Positions 8,116 through 15,512 of a DNA stretch of 34,005 bases are shown one piece after another. The first letter of the stretch is position 1; each line of letters begins with the position of its first letter. Location: IMG/VR virus record IMGVR_UViG_3300028394_002199, positions 1-34,005 of that record; one strand, given 5' to 3'. Made by a program: the position numbers and the translations under genes. The notes beneath the pieces were generated by a model. The model did no database searches. It was not told the DNA's origin and saw only the letters and a program-made list of their open reading frames with translations. The DNA comes from a virus.

Positions 8116-8931
8116 TCAGTCAGCTTTTCCACATTTTGCTCTTTTTGCGTTTGTTAATGCTCCAAAATCAACTGGCCATTCTTGACCTGGCGCTAGTTCA
8201 ACAGCACCAGCTGGAAATTTATAATCAACTCCTGCAATTTTTTCTATTTCTACAATGGGCTTTCGGAATACAGTAAGGTCATTACCCAAGTTAACGTAAG
8301 GTTTGGTATGTGGAAATACCCATCCAGCAATTTGCTTGGTTTGATTGTTAATTACTATTTTGTAGTAGCCATGCGGAACAATAACACCGTTACCAATTGT
8401 GGGATCACCAGCGCCATATAATGCTCCCACGAATACGGTATAACTCTGGTTGGTTTGAACTGCCCAACCTCGGACGGATGTCTCCAACAATTTCCAAATT
8501 CCCCTGTTTAAAGAGCCGTGTTGAGGGTACATGTTTGTCATTAAAAAACTTTCATATTCCACTTGTTGACTCCAGCTTAGGTCTCCGTCTGGAGCGGCGT
8601 GTCCTTTGTCGTAACCGGTGCCAGCATAGTCATCTGGTCTAGCACCAGTGCCGCCTAGACTTTGATCAGCTACAAATGCATTGGTGCGTGGAAAACAACC
8701 CAATGCGTTTTGTGGTAGCAATGTATAAGCTACATAAACAGGAATCTTAACTGGAGCATCATAAGCAACTAGATACGCTTCTCTACAGATTGGTTGCGCT
8801 GTACGTTGTGTTTGTGCGAATCCGTATGGGCTGTGGACAGCGCAGGCTTGTACTGGTAATGGAGCACGTTGCTCCCATGCTTGGGCTATCCCTGCTGTAA
8901 TCAGCAAGACTAGCATTAATAATCGTTTCAT
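8116..8931 (-). CDS. Secreted DNA/RNA non-specific endonuclease (NUC1/EndA type)
   Basis: 271 residues with a Sec signal peptide (MKRLLMLVLLITAGIAQA, cut before W19). The beta-beta-alpha-Me nuclease core shows GYDKGHAAPDGD (general-base H111; family DRGH appears as DKGH), NMYPQHGSLNRGIWKLLE with the Mg-binding Asn (N142), and SYTVFVGALYG. The family cuts DNA and RNA without sequence preference. Export means it acts in the periplasm or outside, for example on host DNA after lysis or on competing incoming DNA. Ribosome site AAAGAGG before the ATG; a weaker late-like GGTAAATA about 22 nt upstream. Confidence 0.85.
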   Translation of the reverse strand: MKRLLMLVLLITAGIAQAWEQRAPLPVQACAVHSPYGFAQTQRTAQPICREAYLVAYDAPVKIPVYVAYTLLPQNALGCFPRTNAFVADQSLGGTGARPDDYAGTGYDKGHAAPDGDLSWSQQVEYESFLMTNMYPQHGSLNRGIWKLLETSVRGWAVQTNQSYTVFVGALYGAGDPTIGNGVIVPHGYYKIVINNQTKQIAGWVFPHTKPYVNLGNDLTVFRKPIVEIEKIAGVDYKFPAGAVELAPGQEWPVDFGALTNAKRAKCGKAD

Positions 8932-8960
8932 ATAGTACCTCTTTAAGTACTACTATTTAC

Positions 8961-9398
8961 CTAGAAACTGTTGTTAAACCAACCAACTTTTTTGCCGTTA
9001 GCAATACGATTATCATGCTCTTCTACACTTCCTGGAAAACGCCAAGCCCATATTGCTACCAAGCACATAAAGATACCTGTATAAATGATACCGCGAGCAG
9101 GTACATTAGTGAAGTACATGATAGTCAAGCTGGAACTCATCATGGCCAGCATGAAGAACTTCATCTTAGTAGGAAACACACGTTTCTCATTCCAGTTAGT
9201 TAGGAACGGGCCAAAGATCTTGTGGTTGTACAACCAGGCATGCATCTTAGGACTGCCTTTGGCAAAGCAATAGGCCGCAAACACCACAAAACAGCTATAG
9301 GGTATACCCGGGGTAATTAATCCCACATAAGCCATGCCTAGGCTTACTAAGCCCAGGACTTTCCATAAAAATCGTTTTACTTCAGATATTGTAACCAT
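8961..9398 (-). CDS. DUF454 (YbaN-like) inner-membrane protein
   Basis: 145 residues with about four hydrophobic segments. The family signature is clear: LGLVSLGMAYVGLITPGIPYSCF, AAYCFAKGSPKMHAWLYNHKIFGPFL, then KMKFFMLAMM. DUF454 proteins are small bacterial membrane proteins of unknown role (YbaN in E. coli). The cytoplasmic C-terminal tail is polar. It overlaps the HNH gene by 22 nt. A host-derived gene in a phage is the likely origin. Confidence 0.8.
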   Translation of the reverse strand: MVTISEVKRFLWKVLGLVSLGMAYVGLITPGIPYSCFVVFAAYCFAKGSPKMHAWLYNHKIFGPFLTNWNEKRVFPTKMKFFMLAMMSSSLTIMYFTNVPARGIIYTGIFMCLVAIWAWRFPGSVEEHDNRIANGKKVGWFNNSF

Positions 9399-9889
9399 TC
9401 TATATGCCTTACATTGAACTCTTGCTTCTTGCGCTTATTTACAAGATAGTAGTAGTCTGGCTTGTAAGGTTTGATTCTTGGTTTGATACCTAGTTTATCG
9501 CTTTTATGGCTGTTGCACGGTCCGCAGGCAGTCACGCAATTATCCCATGTAGTTTTGCCGCCTTTAGAGACGGGTAACACGTGATCCAGTGTTGCTACTT
9601 TGCGTTCAATTTCACAATCGCAATATTGACATTTTCCATCGTCTCGTAAGTACACATTGGACCTACTAAATCTAACTGTGGTTTTGATTTTCATATAGTC
9701 GCGCAGAATAATCACACTAGGAACTTGTGTTTCCCAACGTGCTGAACGTACTATCCAATTGTCGTGCCAATGCAATACTACAGCCTTATCCAAGACCATG
9801 TATTTGATTGACTCTTGCCAATTGATTGTGCTTAACGGTAATACACTAACTGGTAACCCGTCAGCATTGAGAACTAAACAGTCTGACAT
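9377..9889 (-). CDS. HNH endonuclease
   Basis: 170 residues. The N-terminal ~85 residues are a beta-rich region (CLVLNADGLPVSVLPLSTIN, DKAVVLHWHD). Residues ~90-150 are an HNH domain with zinc knuckles CQYCDCE and CGPCNSHK around LDHVLPVSKGGKTTWDNCVTAC. Similar stand-alone HNH proteins are common in cyanophages and bacteria. They may nick DNA in packaging or in homing; no intron or insertion site is visible here. It has its own sigma-70-like promoter at 9925-9953. Confidence 0.85.
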   Translation of the reverse strand: MSDCLVLNADGLPVSVLPLSTINWQESIKYMVLDKAVVLHWHDNWIVRSARWETQVPSVIILRDYMKIKTTVRFSRSNVYLRDDGKCQYCDCEIERKVATLDHVLPVSKGGKTTWDNCVTACGPCNSHKSDKLGIKPRIKPYKPDYYYLVNKRKKQEFNVRHIEWLQYLK

Positions 9890-9913
9890 TTCTTTTCTTT
9901 TAAATGGGGTTAA

Positions 9914-9953
9914 TTACAAAAATAATTGTAACTTCACTTTGTATTTAAGTCAA
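9914..9953 (-). promoter_or_regulatory. Sigma-70-type promoter with overlapping inverted repeat for HNH gene
   Basis: Leftward TTGACT (9948-9953), 17 bp, TACAAT (9925-9930). A perfect inverted repeat TTACAA-N6-TTGTAA (9914-9931) covers the -10, a possible operator. Confidence 0.55.
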
Positions 9954-9959
9954 GATCGA

Positions 9960-10508
9960 TTACAATAATATGTTTTGAGCAAATTCTAGGCCGCTTTGAT
10001 CCAATGCGTTGCACCATTGTTCTTGTTGATCGCTACCAAAAACCAAATCCAAATTTGATTTAGTTAAGCACCAGCTATTTTCTTTGGTCCACGGATGTTT
10101 ACCTTCAATTTCACTGTCCAGTTGGCCTACTGCCCATCCGCACATGCCAAGAAATATTCTATAGTATTCTGGTGTATCGCCTGCGGCTAGTCTGTTTATC
10201 ATGTTGCCCGTACTACTTAAGGACAAGGTGTCGGATACTCGCAGTGTATTACTGGTGCGCCATTCGTTTGAATGAAGTATGGTTAAACTTTGACTGTTCA
10301 CTGGACCACCGACATATACATAACCAGGCAAATCTATATTACAGTTCATCTGTTGTCCAAACTCAACAATACTCAGAGTACTACGTTTGTTTAGGACGAA
10401 ACCTACACTGCCTGCGGCATGATGTTCGGTAACAGCAATTACAGTTTTATGCCAAAAGTTGTTTTTAACGGACGGCGGGGCGATTAATAAGGTACCTGCT
10501 AGATTCAT
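9960..10508 (-). CDS. YqgE/AlgH family protein (DUF179)
   Basis: 182 residues, the usual length. Family motifs are GTLLIAPP, FWHKTVIAVTEHHAAGSVGFVLNKR, VYVGGPV, ILHSNEW, and YRIFLGMCGWAVGQLDSEI ... WCLTKSN. The family's biochemical role is not settled; it is widespread in Proteobacteria and also found in some T4-like phages (from memory). A late octamer AATAAATA lies 5 nt before the ATG with no ribosome site. Confidence 0.85.
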   Translation of the reverse strand: MNLAGTLLIAPPSVKNNFWHKTVIAVTEHHAAGSVGFVLNKRSTLSIVEFGQQMNCNIDLPGYVYVGGPVNSQSLTILHSNEWRTSNTLRVSDTLSLSSTGNMINRLAAGDTPEYYRIFLGMCGWAVGQLDSEIEGKHPWTKENSWCLTKSNLDLVFGSDQQEQWCNALDQSGLEFAQNILL

Positions 10509-10513
10509 GTAGG

Positions 10514-10521
10514 TATTTATT
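10514..10521 (-). promoter_or_regulatory. T4-type late promoter (AATAAATA), leaderless arrangement
   Basis: Leftward AATAAATA, then CCTAC (5 nt), then the ATG of the YqgE-like gene. The expected transcription start falls on the start codon. Confidence 0.65.
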
Positions 10522-10531
10522 TGTGCTTAGA

Positions 10532-11830
10532 TTAAGCAGATTTTTTATCTGTTTCTGAACCAAATAAATTTATTGCACTCTTAGCAAACCCTAATCTCTC
10601 AGGGTAACTTTCTGGACTAGCTACTTCGTAATCGTTCATGATAATTTTAACACATTCTGCAAGATTATCTTTATTACGTTCTAATGCTGGTAATACTTTT
10701 CTATATTTTCCAGTTAACTCGTGCCACGCATAATCTAATTGCAATTCAAGACTATGCCATTTCTGTTTAAGTTTCTTTGCAAAATCAGCAAGACCGCGTA
10801 GTCTATCTAAGCGCCATTGTATAATACCTCTAGCATTTTCTTTCTTGTTGTGTGCAGTAGTGTTGATTCGTGACTCAGTGTAAATATTTCCAACAAACGC
10901 CGCACTTTGAATATCGTTGAGACCTTTGCCTTTAAAAAAATCAAATACATCGTTGGCAGCACCAACATTGCTAATTTCATACTTGCTAGTAGATCGTTTT
11001 TTAGTTGGCGCTGGAGGCACTGTTGGCTTTATATCTTGTTTAGGAGTTATTATAACACTGTCTCCTGAAGGTATTGATATAACATTCCCAGGATAAATTC
11101 TATCAAGATTCTTAATTTGTTTATTAGCGGCAATCAAATCTGCTAATGTAACACCGTGTGTTTGGGCTATCTTACTAAGAGTGTCTCCGGATACTACAGT
11201 GTAATTACTAGTAGACACTTTTGGAGATTGGTTTGATTTAACAACATCAGGAGTAATTATGTCGGCTTTTGCAACATTAGAACCAGCCGCTAGCAATTTT
11301 TTATAACCGCCATATGGGTGAATGCCATCGCCTTTTCCACTATGCATACCCGAGTCGTAGTCTTCTAATGGGCCAAGAAAAGTTGCGCCAAACGATTGTG
11401 CCATTGATTCCAATCGTTCGTTAACTCCGGTTAAATCAACTCGATATTTTTTGCCGCCGGTCCAACTTGTTCCTGGAAATGCTATTGACTTAGTACTACC
11501 TGTTCCTACCAGTGCTACTGTTGCACCTGCAGCCATGAGAGCTTTCAATTGGTCTTCAACTGGTTCCAAGCCGCCATTACCTGTTTTTTTAATTCCACCT
11601 TCTAATTCAATAGGAGAACTATTACTTGCTCCACTACTTAAGATAACAGTGGCGCCTTTGGCTTTTCCAGATTTAATAAATGCATTAACTCGTTTTAAAA
11701 CTTCAACGGTGGATATGCCACCTTTCGCATAAGGCTCGCTGCCTCCAATACCAACAGCAATGCTATCACCTATGATAACAACAGACTGTTTATCTTCTTT
11801 TAAAACTAATTTAAATTCTGTAAATCTCAT
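10532..11830 (-). CDS. SGNH esterase - LysM - tail-lysozyme fusion with capsid-targeting-like N terminus
   Basis: 432 residues in three modules. Residues ~16-190: SGNH/GDSL hydrolase (VVIIGDSIAVG with nucleophile S23, SSGASNSS, GDGIHPYGGYKKLL with the His of the Asp-His pair). Residues ~208-254: LysM peptidoglycan-binding repeat (YTVVSGDTLSKIAQTHGVTL ... IYPGNVISIP). Residues ~285-425: phage tail lysozyme of the Phage_lysozyme2 type (DVFDFFKGKGLNDIQSAAFV, GNIYTESRIN, ARGIIQWRLDRL, LDYAWHEL). It probably deacylates and cuts peptidoglycan at infection or lysis. The N terminus MRFTEFKLVLKED has an L-K-E site like the other tagged proteins. It overlaps the GH19 gene by 4 nt (ATGA). Confidence 0.85.
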   Translation of the reverse strand: MRFTEFKLVLKEDKQSVVIIGDSIAVGIGGSEPYAKGGISTVEVLKRVNAFIKSGKAKGATVILSSGASNSSPIELEGGIKKTGNGGLEPVEDQLKALMAAGATVALVGTGSTKSIAFPGTSWTGGKKYRVDLTGVNERLESMAQSFGATFLGPLEDYDSGMHSGKGDGIHPYGGYKKLLAAGSNVAKADIITPDVVKSNQSPKVSTSNYTVVSGDTLSKIAQTHGVTLADLIAANKQIKNLDRIYPGNVISIPSGDSVIITPKQDIKPTVPPAPTKKRSTSKYEISNVGAANDVFDFFKGKGLNDIQSAAFVGNIYTESRINTTAHNKKENARGIIQWRLDRLRGLADFAKKLKQKWHSLELQLDYAWHELTGKYRKVLPALERNKDNLAECVKIIMNDYEVASPESYPERLGFAKSAINLFGSETDKKSA

Positions 11831-12789
11831 CGCTGATTCTCCCTTGTGCCGTAGTCGGGCAAAGGCCCACCATACTTACGTCCCTTAATCTTTTTGCCGC
11901 CAACAGTCACACGTACTTTACGTTTACCAGCAGTAATTAAATGACTCTTCTCGCCGTCCCTTGCCCGGAGTCCTTGACTCTTACAACTGGCTAGCTGACT
12001 TGCACCTAACTCGTGATCAGGTTTGCCACCAGTACATAATGCACGACTTGCTTTGCCTTCTTCTGCTAATTCGTCTGGCGAATCAACCCTTCCTATGTAT
12101 TGATCAGTATTGTCTTCAATATCTGCGTCGGCTTTTTTATTTAAACTAGGCGGAATAGCTTTCTTTAGTTTTTCAACGTATGCTTTAAATGCCGCAATAC
12201 GTTCTTTCAATCCATTTGTGCCGCCATTAACCCTAATAGATACTCCGTGTATATCGTTGGCTCGATACTTGGGTCTAATAAATGTATTCCAAAACCATAA
12301 AGCTGTATCGGCCGCAACTTGTTTATTTGTTGCTACTAACCCGGGATTCTTAACAATGTCCACGCCAATAGCGTTTGCACATTTAGTATAATTCTCGCGG
12401 CCTGTTAATTGCAGAAAACCTCGGCCTTTGAATCGTGGACCGTCACCTTTTTGTGTATTGCCAAGTATCTTACTAAATTCATATGCAGAACCATCTGCCC
12501 ATTCTTCTAAGCTAGTAAAACCAGCAGTCTCAACTCTAGACTGAGCCATAAAGTTAGCTAGTTGTACACCTTTAATACCATCAGCTTTGGCTTTACTTTC
12601 AATATATGCACCTAACCCTGATGGTTCTAATGCAATGTGTATTGGAGGAGTTCCGGCAGGACGCTGAGGTTTAGGTTTGGCTGCGGTGGTTGCAGATTGT
12701 CCAGTCAACTTTCTTGCCAAGTCACCAAGTGGATCTACGGTGTCTCTACGAGCATCTTTTTCAAATAATAAAAATTCTTTTGCTCTCAT
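11827..12789 (-). CDS. GH19 chitinase-like lysozyme with capsid-targeting-like N terminus
   Basis: 320 residues. Residues ~50-215 are a glycoside hydrolase 19 domain: QLANFMAQSRVETAGFTSLE (catalytic Glu region), RFKGRGFLQLTGRENYTKCA, ALWFWNTFI, VSIRVNGGTNGLKERI. In phages this fold cuts peptidoglycan. The C-terminal ~75 residues are a basic module (ALCTGGKPDHELGASQLASC, KSQGLRARDGEKSHLI, GGKKIKGRKYGGPLPDYG) that recurs on other phage proteins (from memory). The N terminus MRAKEFLLFEKD has an L-F-E prohead-protease-like site at residues 8-10. It is preceded directly by the stop of the 12790-13173 gene (TAAATG). Confidence 0.85.
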   Translation of the reverse strand: MRAKEFLLFEKDARRDTVDPLGDLARKLTGQSATTAAKPKPQRPAGTPPIHIALEPSGLGAYIESKAKADGIKGVQLANFMAQSRVETAGFTSLEEWADGSAYEFSKILGNTQKGDGPRFKGRGFLQLTGRENYTKCANAIGVDIVKNPGLVATNKQVAADTALWFWNTFIRPKYRANDIHGVSIRVNGGTNGLKERIAAFKAYVEKLKKAIPPSLNKKADADIEDNTDQYIGRVDSPDELAEEGKASRALCTGGKPDHELGASQLASCKSQGLRARDGEKSHLITAGKRKVRVTVGGKKIKGRKYGGPLPDYGTRENQR

Positions 12790-13173
12790 TTAGACCCCGT
12801 ATTTGTTTCTTTTTGGCTTAGCCACAGGACTGGTAACATTAACATTTGTTTCTGTACTACGATTACTAGCGATTCGTGAAGCTTTAACGCCCATTAGCTT
12901 GTCTGCAAGTCGAATAGTTTCTTCATCGTCTGGAGAAAATGTTACCAATGACAGGTTTTCTGCCCAAGCACTTTCTTGATCAAAATCTATATCGTGATCC
13001 TTGTTAGCACGTGACGCGGCCAACGCCATTCCGTAGCGGTATTGCATGTAAGGATCGGTATTTCGCAAGTCTCGTTGTACAAAAGCACCAGGTAAACTGT
13101 TAGATACTTGTGCATCTACTTTGCCAAATGTGCCGTGTAATTTAGTTTCGGGTAGGAATTCTTTTGCTCTCAT
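12790..13173 (-). CDS. Small tagged virion-type protein
   Basis: 127 residues, no known domain. The N terminus MRAKEFLPET carries an L-P-E site at residues 7-9 and is nearly identical over the first seven residues to the GH19 protein's start. The middle (LPGAFVQRDLRNTDPYMQYR, YGMALAAS) recalls an uncharacterised T4-like cyanophage family. The tail is basic (AKPKRNKYGV). The start overlaps the epimerase stop (ATGA), and a late promoter at 13180-13187 inside the epimerase gene gives it a second, leaderless transcript. Confidence 0.7.
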   Translation of the reverse strand: MRAKEFLPETKLHGTFGKVDAQVSNSLPGAFVQRDLRNTDPYMQYRYGMALAASRANKDHDIDFDQESAWAENLSLVTFSPDDEETIRLADKLMGVKASRIASNRSTETNVNVTSPVAKPKRNKYGV

Positions 13174-13994
13174 AATTTATATTTATCAAGCCATTCCTCC
13201 AAAGTGATCCAACGCTGGGTTCCTAAGCTGTCTTCTAGCTTAGATGTGTCTGCACAAGTGTATGTTTGATAGCTGGATTTGAGAATTTCAGGCATTTCTA
13301 TGTATTCTATGGAAGAATCATACTTTCTACTGATTAAATCTGCAACATGTTGAAAACTAATAGCTTTACCAGTTCCAATGTTCCATACACCAGAATCTTT
13401 GACACGTTTGATATATTCTATGTGTACCCTACAGATATCCTCAACAGCAATAAAATCACGTAGGTAATTATCACTGTTGTGAAATAGTTTAATCTTACCA
13501 GACTCTGCTTGCGTACTGAATTGGCTTACAGGACTGCCTTGATTACCTTTGTGTTCTTCTTGGTTGCCGTACACATTAAAATATCGGAAACCTTGTACTA
13601 TATTGCCGCCTTGGTGTTGCTTGTGATAATATTCACACAGGTACTTGCTCCATGCGTATGGCGTACGGGGATCTGGCATTGCTGTTTCTTTAAAGTCTGT
13701 GCCAAATCCGTAAACACTTGCACTACTGCTGTATTGAAAATTAACGCCGTATGTTTTACAAGCATTGAACAACTGTCTAGTAAAGTCTACATTTTGTCGC
13801 ATTACTTTATCTAAATCGCGTTCTGTTGTACTGCTGATTGCACCTATATGTATTACCCAATCTTGTTCCATTACACTGGGCATGTTGCTGTCACCCCATT
13901 CATATAGATCCACACTCCAGTCTGTGTTGTCGTAGATGTACTGCACTAAATTTTGTCCTATGAATCCTTTGTAACCAGTTACCAATACTCTCAT
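13170..13994 (-). CDS. NAD-dependent sugar epimerase, HldD-like (copy 1)
   Basis: 274 residues, short-chain dehydrogenase fold. NAD-binding TGYKGFIGQN at the N terminus, DWVIHIGAIS, catalytic SSSASVYG and the Tyr-x3-Lys motif YAWSKY, then GFRYFNVYGNQEEHKGNQGS, which is characteristic of ADP-glycero-manno-heptose 6-epimerase (HldD/RfaD). Substrate specificity is inferred from this block and from the neighbouring heptose kinase and nucleotidyltransferase. Good ribosome site GGAGGAAATCAA before the ATG; 4-nt overlap with the kinase stop. It has a paralogue at 15502-16326. Confidence 0.85.
   Translation of the reverse strand: MRVLVTGYKGFIGQNLVQYIYDNTDWSVDLYEWGDSNMPSVMEQDWVIHIGAISSTTERDLDKVMRQNVDFTRQLFNACKTYGVNFQYSSSASVYGFGTDFKETAMPDPRTPYAWSKYLCEYYHKQHQGGNIVQGFRYFNVYGNQEEHKGNQGSPVSQFSTQAESGKIKLFHNSDNYLRDFIAVEDICRVHIEYIKRVKDSGVWNIGTGKAISFQHVADLISRKYDSSIEYIEMPEILKSSYQTYTCADTSKLEDSLGTQRWITLEEWLDKYKL
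13180..13187 (-). promoter_or_regulatory. T4-type late promoter (GATAAATA) inside the epimerase 3' end
   Basis: Leftward GATAAATA, then TAAATT (6 nt), then the ATG at 13173. It separates transcription of the tagged protein and the two lysozymes from the upstream heptose cassette. Confidence 0.65.
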
Positions 13995-14758
13995 TTGATT
14001 TCCTCCGGCCTAGGAGCATAGACTCCCACATGCTGTACTGTTACGCTAGCGGCTTTGTTGGCAAATTTAACAGCATCACGTATGTCATTTGTCTCTAGAA
14101 ACTTGTAGGCAAGTGCGGCTAAAAATGTATCGCCAGCACCGCATACATCAGTCACATCACCCACGATCTCAGCGGAATATACCCAACCATTCCATACCGC
14201 ACCATCACCGCCATGTGTCACAATCAAATGTTCTGGGTCAGGTAAACTTGTTGCACGACTTTTTTCTAATGCATTGATCTTGACATAGCAACCTGCTAGC
14301 CTTGCTAGGTCTGTTTTCTTTGTGTCAACAAAGATAGGCACAGTGACTTCTCGAACCAGTTCTTCAATAAGTTCGTAGGTTACTGTGCCTTTGTTGTAGT
14401 CACTGATCACAATGGCATCATACACAGAGGGTATTGCTGTGTCAAATATGATAGGGTCGCTGGCAACATCTTTATCCATACGCAGTAATTGTTGTTTGGT
14501 ACGTTCATCAATTAGTCTATTCTTCTCGCTGGATTTGCCATGTAGGAAGTTAACTGTGCATCCTAATGCTTCTAGATTCTTACACACATTGCCAGCCATG
14601 CCGTCTTTGTGAATGGTATAGTGGGGTTCGAATACAGGAACTGGCGCTTCAGGGCTGATACGATTTACATAACCATAAGTGTAAATGTCGTGACAGTCGT
14701 CACCTATTAGCAATATGTTGAATTGTTTTTGTTGTTGAATAGTCGCCGACTCTGTCAT
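13991..14758 (-). CDS. Heptose 7-phosphate kinase-like protein (PfkB family, HldE N-domain type)
   Basis: 255 residues. PfkB/ribokinase fold with HldE-kinase hallmarks: NRISPEAPVPVF, KDGMAGNVCKNLEALG, ISDYNKG, LIVTHGGDGAVW, and the ATP/anion-hole motif TDVCGAGDTFLAALAYKFL. The role is phosphorylation of D-glycero-D-manno-heptose 7-phosphate to the 1,7-bisphosphate. It is shorter than the bacterial domain (~310 residues), with a compact middle. The start overlaps the nucleotidyltransferase gene by 59 nt in another frame; together the two genes equal a split bifunctional HldE. Confidence 0.85.
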   Translation of the reverse strand: MTESATIQQQKQFNILLIGDDCHDIYTYGYVNRISPEAPVPVFEPHYTIHKDGMAGNVCKNLEALGCTVNFLHGKSSEKNRLIDERTKQQLLRMDKDVASDPIIFDTAIPSVYDAIVISDYNKGTVTYELIEELVREVTVPIFVDTKKTDLARLAGCYVKINALEKSRATSLPDPEHLIVTHGGDGAVWNGWVYSAEIVGDVTDVCGAGDTFLAALAYKFLETNDIRDAVKFANKAASVTVQHVGVYAPRPEEIK

Positions 14759-15101
14759 AATAAATTACCCGTTTACAATATTTTTCTGCTGTGGAACCTT
14801 TGTCATGTTTCCAGTCACTGCCTTTAACATAGACATCTGGTTTGTATAATTCCATTAGTTTAACTAGTTCTTCTGTACTGTCAAAGAACACAACAATATC
14901 CACAGCTTTGAGATTACTCAACATTATCTTTCGATCTGTTTGATTGTTGATTGGACGCTTATCGCCTTTGAGTTCTTTGACTCGTCTATCTGTATCGATA
15001 GCTACAACTAACCAATCTCCATAACTACGTGCGGTGTTTAACAAGGCAACGTGTCCCGGATGTAACACATCAAATGTACCATTGACCATTACTGTTGTCA
15101 T
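14700..15101 (-). CDS. Cytidylyltransferase-like heptose 1-phosphate adenylyltransferase (HldE C-domain type)
   Basis: 133 residues. Nucleotidyltransferase fold: VNGTFDVLHPGHVALLNTAR with the HxGH motif, AIDTDRRVKELKG, KRPINNQTDRKIMLSNLKAV, and a C-terminal TTKTIQHI replacing the STTxxI signature. Expected to transfer AMP to heptose 1-phosphate to give ADP-heptose. Its 3' end overlaps the kinase start by 59 nt. Start ATG follows the cupin stop directly (TAAATG). Confidence 0.85.
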   Translation of the reverse strand: MTTVMVNGTFDVLHPGHVALLNTARSYGDWLVVAIDTDRRVKELKGDKRPINNQTDRKIMLSNLKAVDIVVFFDSTEELVKLMELYKPDVYVKGSDWKHDKGSTAEKYCKRVIYYDRVGDYSTTKTIQHIANR

Positions 15102-15512
15102 TTATGTCTTTCGTTTACGATTAGTTCGTTTGACAGCTGGCGCAGTGCTTGCTGGTTTGGCTTGACTATCACCGGGCATCACTCGGTAGTTGTCTTCCAC
15201 ACTGTCAGGAGTACTGACTTCAATTATGATACCTTGTTTGATACAGATCAACTGATGCGGCTCCAGTGGAAAGTTTCTCCAAGTATCACCTTCATTAAGT
15301 ATCTTGCTGTGCATACTTGCATCTTTGGTATCGATATACTTTACTTCAAACTGGCCTTCTAACACAAACCAAGTTTCGTCTTTCTCATCATGAAAGTGCA
15401 TACTGAACTTTGCACCTTGTTTAAAGTACATGAGTTTACCGCAATATAAATCGTTGGTGGCAAATATCAGTTCGCCGCCCCATCCTTTTTCAACTTGTCC
15501 TTCAAGTCTCAT
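15102..15512 (-). CDS. Cupin-domain protein (sugar-isomerase or sugar-binding type)
   Basis: 136 residues. A single cupin barrel: FSMHFHDEKDETWFVLEGQF gives the metal-binding HxH...E set and PLEPHQL the last His. This is like the C-terminal cupin of type II mannose-6-phosphate isomerase/GDP-mannose pyrophosphorylase. The C-terminal 30 residues are a basic, disordered tail (RTNRKRKT). Position inside the heptose cassette suggests a sugar-nucleotide or sugar-phosphate step, possibly replacing the missing isomerase (GmhA), but that is a guess. It overlaps the copy-2 epimerase by 11 nt. Confidence 0.7.
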   Translation of the reverse strand: MRLEGQVEKGWGGELIFATNDLYCGKLMYFKQGAKFSMHFHDEKDETWFVLEGQFEVKYIDTKDASMHSKILNEGDTWRNFPLEPHQLICIKQGIIIEVSTPDSVEDNYRVMPGDSQAKPASTAPAVKRTNRKRKT

